Shown here piece after piece: positions 56,191-64,000 of a stretch of DNA of 64,000 nucleotides (position 1 is the stretch's first letter; each line of letters starts with the position of its first letter). The notes beneath the pieces are model-generated. The model saw only the letters and a list, made by a program, of their open reading frames with translations. It was not told where the DNA came from and searched no databases. The DNA is from Siphonodentalium dalli (lineage: Eukaryota > Mollusca > Scaphopoda > Gadilida > Siphonodentaliidae): positions 78,843,980-78,907,979 of the forward strand of contig CP136063.1 of NCBI GenBank assembly GCA_032622095.1, written 5' to 3'. A program made the position numbers and the translations under genes.

Positions 56191-57484
56191 TCATGTGCGG
56201 ATCAGGTGTGGGCCCTATATAAGACATGGTTTGTACAGCGGTGGATCATATATGATCAACCGACAGCCAAATGTTAACATTATACAGGGCGTTTATGATT
56301 TCACCCCACTGTAACTGCAAATATTAAAGAGCGTTCCTAAATATATTTCATGCTAATTTTTATCGCATTATTTGTGGATGTCATTTTTGGTGTCTTCGGG
56401 ATGCCTGCCTTTTACGACTGGTGGTTGTGAGGATCTACATGTCGATACACTCTTGTAACGAATGTGTAGAAACGATTACGCATAAAATATGTAAACCCGG
56501 TGTATACGCACATCAATGCGTAGTTTTACATAGAATTACATGGACCATATTGTGTTGTTCTGTAGCCTAGTGGAGAAGGTATTGGCCGTGTACGGTAACA
56601 ATAGTCCAGAAGTTTTGATAACTCTTATATTTTTGTATAAGTCTTTGCCGGTAAGCACTATGTCTACAGGTTATATAGAGAAGCTGCTGGTAGGAAGGTT
56701 CCAGGAGAAGTGAAGTCATTGCTCTCGCGAACGGGTTATTTTCTATTGTCGGTGTATCATGTGTCCATATAAGGTATGAGGTATCATGATATCCATGTTA
56801 TCTATGCGTTCACTATAGCGTATATCACACTGTTGTTACTGGATAATTATATTCTTCTACTCATACCTGTGTTGTACTATGAGTGCAACCAGTCATTATC
56901 AATTAAGGTATGATCTTGTTAATTATGCGTGTACGCTCGTATTCGTCGTATTATATCTCTCTCCTGTACACAGTGCTTACCAGTACACAATTAACCCTAT
57001 CAATACAACAACGGGGAATGGAAGATTATCCCAGATCCGGGAACACGACAAACTCTATCTATTATACTATCTTATGTCCTATCGGACAGTGTATATTTTG
57101 TTACACACAATTGTGCAAGAATGTAGAGCATGCGCATTGCGATACTTCAGTCTCCATATCCGTCTGCTGCATGACGGCCATATTAATTAAGTGTTTTTCG
57201 GCATTCAATCTGGATAGATAGCATACATGAAATCTAAGTTTAGAATCGGGACTTGTGAGTATATTATTTGTGATATATGAAGATTTATTTGGTAAAACTG
57301 TTATGGTGATAACTGCCTTAGACTTTTAATGGCCGTTGTAGTAATACATATATTATGCAACCACGACGCGACCCTGGTTTGTATCAGTTTAAAAAACAAC
57401 CCACACTATCAAAATACTACGACAATGGTACGCCACGAAAGTTTTAACAAATATACATTCATATATCATCAATACTTTTCACAC
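56191..57484. other. Intergenic DNA, no recognised gene
   Basis: Two overlapping 103-codon plus-strand frames (56879-57190, 56910-57221) have no recognisable domain and lie in different frames. Not called. Confidence 0.35.
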
Positions 57485-57770
57485 AAGTCGGAATTATGAA
57501 CTTACATTTCTTATTTCTGTAGATTGTACTATTTTGAAAGAATCCACACAAAATGTGTAAGGGATTTGTGTTGATTGTATACACACCGTTGTGTGTAAAT
57601 GTGTAACAATTACCCATTGATTGTGTAAAAAACGTTACACAATTTGTGTACTTATGTGAAACTACACATATACTACACAAATATGTTTAAGATAAAAAAT
57701 GACATATGATTGTGTTGAAAGGGCAATACGTTTTGTGTAGAAAACAAACACATTAGTTCTAAGAGTGTAC
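57485..57770. repeat. Degenerate self-complementary TGTGTA-rich element
   Basis: TGTGTA and TACACA alternate throughout (for example CCGTTGTGTGTAAATGTGTA and ACACAATTTGTGTACTTATG), so the whole can fold on itself in many registers. Ends not defined. Confidence 0.6.
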
Positions 57771-57799
57771 ATTATAATGAATTTCAGTCCCAAATTTAA

Positions 57800-59734
57800 T
57801 TAAAGGGACCCTAGGCACTGACAGTGGGGAAATATGCACAAAATATAAAAGTCTGTAAAATATCACCACAGAGAATAACATGGAGAAATAGATAAACTTT
57901 GTTCTTAAGAACGTTGTTCATAGTTCTCGTATTTCGCGTGTTGAAACCATGTAATCCAAACTGTTACAGTGATTAGTCAATACACATTACGTTAATGGTG
58001 TAGTAAGCTAAAATATTTTAGTCTGAATTTGATTTTCGGAATGTTTTTCAATGCTTTGACCTTATCCAGTGTTTACAGACACGTATTGATTACACTTTGG
58101 TATCTGATTGGACTTGATTGGTAATGCCACTGTAACAGTAAAGTTTATAAAACAATGGTTTCAATGTGCGAAATGTCGTTTATTGGACATGCGGTGCAGT
58201 TATTAATAAGGAAAATAAAACAATGTCTATCTATTTCTAGCTCAACTTTGTAAAGTTTGAGCCATTGTCGAGGGTTGATGTCCGTCGTATGTCTGTGCGT
58301 CAACCAGTGCGTCCGTCCGGCAACAATTTCCTTTGGCTCACCATACAGGCCGCGTCCCTCATCGATCTTAATCAGACTTCATCCATCATCTAATCGCCAC
58401 CAAACTTCATATGGATCTTCGGGATGATCTCTAGATGAGAGCCATCAACTATATCCGAAATCCGTAGAAAAACATAGCCGCCAGGATCCATCTTGGATTT
58501 TACTCTTTGTATGACTTAATACTTTGGCACACCCTACAAGTCACATCTCTCATCCGATCTTCACCAAACTTCATATGGATCTTCGGGGTAACCTCTAGAT
58601 GCAGCCATAATTTTTACAGAAATTCGTCAAAAAACCGCCAGCAGCCATCTTGGATTTCAAATTTGAATCCATCGGCATAACCTGCAGCCCACATTTATTA
58701 GAGAATTGTTTTGAACATTTGCAGACATGTTAAGAATCACCTCTAGATGGGAGCCATCAAATTTGAACAATTTTCAATGAAAAACATGGCCGCCGGTATC
58801 TTGTTTTTACTCTTTGCATGACAAAATCCATTGGCACACACAACAGACCATATCGCTCATCCGATCCTCACAAAACATATTAATATGGATCTTTTATGTG
58901 ACCACCAGATGGGAGCCATAAATGTTTTTCTGAATTTTGTTGAAAACAAATGGCCTCCATCAGTCATCTTGAATTTTACTCTTTGTATGATCATCGGGCA
59001 CACCCTACAGGTCACAATTCTATCCGATCATAACCAAACTTCATATGGATCTTCGGAGTGAACTCTAGATGGGAGCCATCGATCGTTTTTTTTTTTCGAA
59101 TTTCAAATATGGCCATATTGGATTTCAAATTTGAATCCATCGGCATAGCCTGCATCCAGCATTTATTGAGAATTGTTTTGAAAATTTGCATGCATGTTTA
59201 GGATCACCTCTAGATGGGAGCCATCAAATTCGAACAATGTTCGATGAAAAACATAGCCGCGGACAGTCATCTTGGATTTTACTCCTTGCGTGACTACCTC
59301 CTTTGGTATAACACATCCCTCATCCTATCGTCATCAAACTCCATATGGATCTTAAGGGGTGACATCTAGATTGGCGCCTGTGATTATTGCAGAAATTAGT
59401 TATAGAACATGGCTGCCAGCAGTCATCTTGCATTTCAAATTTGAATCAATCTGCACACACTGCAGCCCACATTCAGTGGTGAAATGTTTGAAATGAAAAT
59501 AATTTCATCTACAAAATAAAAGACATTTAATGTAACTTTTTGGCTTTCCTTCCTCTTTATTGTTATTTCCATTGCTCGGCAAAAAATAAACTCCTTCCCA
59601 AGTTGAGCTACAGTGTCATTGACACTTTCGTTACATGTACTTGTTGATGATAGTTGTTTTACAAACTTTTACATATGTACATGTAGCACTCAAGTTATTT
59701 CCCATGAACCCATCAATGTCTTGAGTTCCGTTAA
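57800..59734. mobile_element. TTAA element carrying a nested tandem-repeat element
   Basis: TTAA at 57800-57803 and 59731-59734. The left end is AGGGACCCTAGGCACTGACA; the right end is a diverged inverse (about 11 of 18 outer bases, then TTTACAAACTTTTACATA). Arms pair again at 57886-57995 and 58121-58237 (ATTTCGC..GTTGAAACCAT; ACTGTTACAGTG). The outer left arm recurs at 63788-64000. Confidence 0.6.
58238..59610. mobile_element. Element with TAGCTCAACTT ends and about 155-bp internal tandem repeats
   Basis: TAGCTCAACTT (58238) and its inverse (59600-59610) bracket about seven units containing CATATGGATCTTCGGGGTGA and CTCTAGATGGGAGCCATC. Unit landmarks fall near 58409, 58568, 58730, 58877, 59042, 59195 and 59342. 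Every third unit differs, giving a higher-order period of about 468 bp (TTTGAATCCATCGGCATA at 58662 and 59130). It interrupts the TTAA element around it. Confidence 0.75.
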
Positions 59735-60172
59735 AGGCCCACATAAATTTCGAATCATCAGATCACATTATATACCACAAATTCCATATTATATAACATT
59801 TGAAAGAGGAAGCTCCAAAACATTGTACTATCGACTGATCCGGTCGAATAAACTGGGAACATGTTGTTTTTGTCGAGGTACCGATGTGTGTTCTGTGGTT
59901 AATATTTTGATTCCGGACTGTAATGTAAAGTCTATTATTCTCAATGGAAAGGGGAAAGCGCTATCTCTTATTTGAATACTGATGCATTCTGTGTTGACAA
60001 CGGAGTAGTCTTGGAATGATTCTGAGAATCTCTATCACTTGGTGGACACTCCTAGTCCTATGCCACAGCTGTGGAATATTTACATTTTTGGTTCCTCTTC
60101 CAAATGGTAAATACTATGGAATCTGTTGTGTATAATGTTATCTGGGCATTCGAAAACTAAGCGGGCCTTTAA
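59731..60172. mobile_element. TTAA element with AGGCCCAC ends
   Basis: TTAA at 59731-59734 and 60169-60172 flanks 434 bp. The left end is AGGCCCACATAAATTTCGAA and the inverted right end AGGCCCGCTTAGTTTTCGAA. A 120-codon plus-strand frame (59613-59975) crosses the left border, so it is not a gene. It shares its left TTAA with the preceding element. Confidence 0.75.
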
Positions 60173-60239
60173 TTGGGAAGTAGTATGACTATGTCCATTG
60201 TGTCATAAAAAATATGTATTTTCATATTTACGCGTACAC

Positions 60240-60790
60240 TGCCAAAAATATTTTCTCAATTCAGGAAAAAAATAATCTTGAAATGAGATATTATCTTGGG
60301 AGAATAGCTAGAAAAATAAGAAAAAACATATTTTCTAGGTCAAGAAATAAAAGGGTGGGAAAATTTCTTGTCTGAGAAAATTTCTTTAAGAAAACACAGT
60401 AATCTTAGTAAGAAAATCCTAGTAAACAAATCTTAGTATAGATTTTTTTTCTTAATGTAGGAAAGATTGTTTTTCTCACATAAGTTTATTTTTCTTGAAA
60501 TAAGATAAGTTTAAGATACTGCGATTATCTTGGGAGAATAGCTAGAAATTTAAGAAAGCTATACAATTAATCTAGAACAAGAAATTATATTTTCTATAGT
60601 TAGAAATATCGTCAAGATATTTTTTCTTAAGTGAGCCAATTTTTTCTAGAATGAGATTTTCTCAAGCAGGAAAATAAATCTAAGTAAGGAAAACAAGTTT
60701 TCTTAACTAGGAATATTTTTCCCAATTAGGAAAGATATATTAGAAAACAATTCTTAATTAAGAAAAACATTTAATTTTAAATTAATATAT
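60240..60790. repeat. Degenerate self-complementary TTTTCTTA/TAAGAAAA element
   Basis: Starts near ACACTGCCAAAAATATTTTC and contains many TTTCTTA, AAGAAAA and CTTGAAAT(A/G)AGAT blocks in both orientations. A TATCTTGGGAGAATAGCTAG block occurs twice (60291, 60526). Ends unclear. Confidence 0.65.
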
Positions 60791-60870
60791 AATTTCAATT
60801 GTGTTTTAAAATATACAATTGACATTTATTCTGAATATAAAAACTTCTATAATAGAGACAATAAGGGGGC

Positions 60871-61371
60871 TTAAAGGCACGGGAGGCCTTAGTTGTCGAA
60901 AATATTCATATTTGTTTCAATCACCGTAAACAGAAAAACATTAAAACGCATACAGTTTTGTTCATATATACCATGACCATCGCGTAAACAGCATGCTATC
61001 ATAAAGACCTACTATATTTTACCTAAGCAGGAGCCTGATTGTGTTACAAAAGGCAGCACAGTGTTACTGGCTAATCACACACAAATGATATAAATGCTCT
61101 TTATTCGTTCCATATCCAAATTCAGCAACAATGAACGCTCTTTATGTTTACCATCATAATATAAACAAACACCAGGAAAGTACCTTTTTATGCTTTTGTT
61201 TACATAAGAATGGTCAAACATATGACAATAACATACTGTTTATGCGATATTTCTTATTTGTATACGGACAAAGTCTGTCTGCATTTTAATATTCTTTCTG
61301 TTTGTGGCGGTTTTTGACCGGTGGAAATATTTTCACAGCATACCCACCGCCAAGGCCTCCCGTACCTTTAA
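60871..61371 (+). mobile_element. Kolobok-like element, AGGCACGGG family, copy C
   Basis: TTAA at 60871-60874 and 61368-61371 flanks 493 bp. Ends are AGGCACGGGAGGCC and GGCCTCCCGTACCT. Internal blocks ATGATATAAATGCTCTTTAT and AACATACTGTTTATGC match copies A and B. The short frames on both strands near 61.3-61.5 kb cross the right border and are not called. Confidence 0.85.
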
Positions 61372-62038
61372 ACTTTAAATATACAATCAACAATTTCTCG
61401 TTACAGTTATGGGTTTCTAAAATTGCAAGTGGCCAAACAAATACTGTGTACATTCGCGAAATGAAACTATACAAAGTACCTGTATCTTGTTCTGCCTCTT
61501 AAAATTGTATAAACCTATATACGCAACAAAAAATATATTGATTGCTAATAATTACATCCCGACACATGATTTTCAATATATTTATAGAAAGAGTTACCTC
61601 AAATCTGTCGGTTGAAAAAAAAATATATAACAATTTCTGTTATTTGAGTATCCAGTTCAAACGATAGGAAAAAAAATCATCACACATGACAAAACAAGCA
61701 CTGTATGTGCCTTAATAAACATCGTAACCCTGTATTTTTAAATGCACATATTCTAGGACGGGTAATGTGTAATAAACACAGAAAGACACTTGTATTAATG
61801 GATTTGTTGATACGGCACTTGTGCCATTGAGGAAAGATAGAACTCTAGGGTGTGCTGTTAATTCCGTCATTGTGCGCTAGCACTCGTGTCATATCAACAA
61901 ACCCATAAACAAAATTGTGTAATTCTGAGTATATACAGCATGGTTTCAATAGCTGTTTCATGAATCATGCAGATTGCAGGTTTACTGTTCAGGTACTAGC
62001 CCAAGTCTTTTCGGTATGCAACAGCTTGAGAAATCGAA
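61372..62038. other. Intergenic DNA, nothing recognised
   Basis: No gene. A weak palindrome surrounds GCACTTGTGCCA near 61820. Confidence 0.35.
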
Positions 62039-62253
62039 TACAGTAATGCCCCGAGTATAATCGACTCCTTAAACACAGTAGAATTATGGGTAACTTTTCA
62101 GGATTTAGTCGGATATATGGCTTGTTGCCATTCATCGGAAAGCTCTCTGAGAGCTTTCCGATGAATGGCAGCAAGCCATATTTCCGACTAAATCCTGAAA
62201 AGTTACCCATAATTCTGCTGTGGTTAAGGAGTTGATTACTTAGAGCATTACTG
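62039..62253. mobile_element. 213-bp hairpin MITE, long form
   Basis: The body 62041-62253 starts CAGTAATGCCCC and ends GCATTACTG. It is nearly fully palindromic, with the core GGAAAGCTCTCTGAGAGCTTTCC at the centre. TA precedes the left end; the right flank is CA. It shares AGAATTATGGGTAACTTTTCAGG with the 84-bp element at 12101-12184. The frame at 61989-62309 runs through the hairpin and is not a gene. Confidence 0.85.
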
Positions 62254-63027
62254 CAGTTGAAACTGTTTTGGATCGAGTCCTGTCCGGCTACTCTTCTATA
62301 ACCTCTCAAGATTTTGAAGTGTTGAATGGGTCACCATGAATCGCTCAATTAAACAATCGCAACGGTGTTGAGTGTTTTACTTATAGCTCACTATTTACTG
62401 CTGTATATAAACAAACGATTGACTCACACAAAGTGTGTTTTGTGGATAATAACGCATTCATATGAACATTATCCTATACTATTAGTATATTCTTGGGAAA
62501 CTTTTTGTAAATGTTATTTATAAATTATAACCTATAACGAAGGCCATCCATTCCTTTAAGTTCCAAAGATATAAGGAGAATCACTGCATTTTAATTGCAT
62601 ACCGCATCCATCGTGGTGCTGTTTTGTGTTCAAGTGACAACCTTACCATGGTGTTGGAAATTACTGCAGTGTAATACCACAGCATTACCTGGGTAACACC
62701 ACGTTAGAGATGGTCAATTACTTTAAGTATATGCAGGTTTGAAATCATCACGCTTGGGAAAGGCTGCCCTCTATGTTCTTATAAAAAAGCGTCACTTTGA
62801 CCTAATCTGACGAAATACTGGTAGTGCTACAATCAAGATAACTTTAACCCACAATTCTGGGCGTAAAGTCCATTATAGAAGAGTATCGGGATGGGACTCG
62901 GTCCAAAACAGCATCAACCCAACCGATACCACAAGTTGTGGACAGGGAAAACTTGGTCTAAACAGGTACTAGTACATGCATGTATTACAAGCATTAAAGG
63001 GTACACTAAATCCGGCCATTTATGAGA
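62254..63027. other. Intergenic DNA, nothing recognised
   Basis: A short ACCATGGTGTT..AACACCACG palindrome lies at about 62645-62705. Otherwise nothing recognised. Confidence 0.35.
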
Positions 63028-63234
63028 CCATCTCCTTGTATACTCAACAGAATATATGCAACAAATGAATGAATTTTGCCCATGGATAAGTGCAACACCT
63101 GTGTGCTCTATGAACAATGCAAACATGGTATTTATAATGATAATGAATTATTGGCTGGAGTCATAAATTCATTTTCATTATAATTTATACCATGTTGTTT
63201 GCATATATTCTGCTGAGAATAAAAGGAGATGCTC
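63028..63234. mobile_element. Hairpin MITE, about 205 bp
   Basis: The left end CATCTCCTTGTATACTCAAC then AGAATATATGCAA is inverted at the right (about 63200-63233). A second inner pair, GCAAACATGGTATTTATAAT and ATTATAATTTATACCATG, strengthens the stem. Confidence 0.75.
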
Positions 63235-63424
63235 TTAATGCTCAGTGTAAAACACTGCAAATATGGAACTTAAAGAGCTTTTCTCTATCTTCTACTGGAA
63301 ACAACTGTTAAATTTATTAAGACTTTATCAAGTCTTTTCACAGTATATAGTCTACATGTTTAATAGTATAGCACTAGTACTCACTAGTATTTCCAGACTT
63401 TTTGTGATAAAAATGCGGATAAAA

Positions 63425-63480
63425 GTGCAGAATTCTAAATTGATGCATTAAGTTGCAGAATTTTAAATTGATGCATTAAG
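63425..63480. repeat. Tandem duplication of about 28 bp
   Basis: TGCAGAATTCTAAATTGATG then CATTAAGT is repeated once with one substitution. Confidence 0.85.
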
Positions 63481-63787
63481 TGCATGAGCGGCTTTAGAGT
63501 TCTTTGAAGTGCGGTCATGCAAAATAACATAAAAGTTTGTAAAACAAGGTACATGTACATACTATGATTATAGCGGTATGAAGTGTCTGGAGCACCTTTG
63601 ATGGATAAAAGCGAATGTATACAGGCCTTAAAATTTTGCAAGAATCAAACTATAGCATTTCTACATCAAATCAGCTGCTTTTTACCAGACTCAAACGAAG
63701 AATCATGATTCTGACTCTCATCACACTAAAATCCCTACAAAATAATCTACTGGTGTGCAGATATTTCATTGAGTGTTTCAAATCATT

Positions 63788-64000
63788 TTAAAGGGACCCA
63801 AGGCACTCATAGTGAGTAAATATGCCAAACATATAACATACAACAGTTCGTAAAAACATCACCACTCAGAAAAACATGAATTCCTGATTCCTATATTAAT
63901 TATTGAAAGTTTTCCAATAACGAAATTTCACCTGTTGGAACCATTGCCATGTAAACAAAACTGTTACAGTGATTTGTCAACAAACATTGCTACTAGTAAT
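63788..64000 (+). mobile_element. Left part of a TTAA element, cut by window end
   Basis: TTAA at 63788-63791 then AGGGACCCAAGGCACTCATA. It matches 57804-57995 in the same orientation, including ATATCACCAC..AG-like and ACTGTTACAGTGATT blocks. The rest lies beyond the window. Confidence 0.7.

Noticed and set aside
59613-59975. 120-codon plus-strand frame with several Cys residues
   Set aside because: It crosses the border between two TTAA elements, so it cannot be a conserved gene.

Overview
This is metazoan nuclear DNA that is almost wholly made of transposable elements and their debris. I find no host protein-coding gene, rRNA, tRNA or CRISPR array that I can defend. The retroelement clades, the many short inverted-repeat elements, tandem repeats carried inside transposons and the GGACGGACGAC-type repeat near 35.5 kb suggest a marine invertebrate, most likely a lophotrochozoan such as a bivalve mollusc. 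That assignment is inference. Most open frames are fortuitous; the real coding relics are reverse-transcriptase elements, all broken by frameshifts, stops or insertions.

Retroelements. There are four non-LTR (LINE) copies. One on the minus strand (7.3-11.7 kb) is old, carries an APE-type endonuclease, and is interrupted by two DNA transposons. One is a 3' fragment on the plus strand (13.6-14.2 kb). Two are 5'-truncated copies with good reverse transcriptase: plus strand 28.7-31.4 kb and minus strand 44.3-46.5 kb. Each ends in a different simple repeat. A Penelope-like element occupies 18.5-22.2 kb on the minus strand. It has its RT, a GIY-YIG-type endonuclease in an upstream partial tandem copy, and two direct-repeat pseudo-LTRs, each holding a recognisable hammerhead ribozyme.

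DNA elements. About a dozen non-autonomous elements end at TTAA. They include Kolobok-like elements with AGG termini (8.4, 12.7, 22.4, 57.8, 59.7, 60.9 and 63.8 kb) and piggyBac-like elements with CCCTTT termini (6.0, 14.7, 31.8, 40.0 kb). A Harbinger-like element with TAA duplications lies at 9.3-10.8 kb, and an end of the same family at 42.2 kb. Two large fold-back elements (4.07-5.34 and 51.42-54.23 kb) share termini and 10-bp target duplications but have different insides. Many smaller hairpin elements are listed individually.

Tandem repeats. A 31-bp minisatellite fills 23.4-25.7 kb. Others are a 34-bp array at 37.1-37.9 kb, 155-bp arrays at 5.4 and 58.3-59.5 kb, a 130-bp array at 43.4 kb, and 16-bp arrays at 46.7 and 47.2 kb.

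The points most worth following up are the Penelope/hammerhead tandem, the fold-back family with interchangeable interiors, the palindromic module shared between elements with unrelated ends, and the nested insertions that give a relative insertion order. No element here encodes a complete transposase or RT, so all appear to depend on copies elsewhere.
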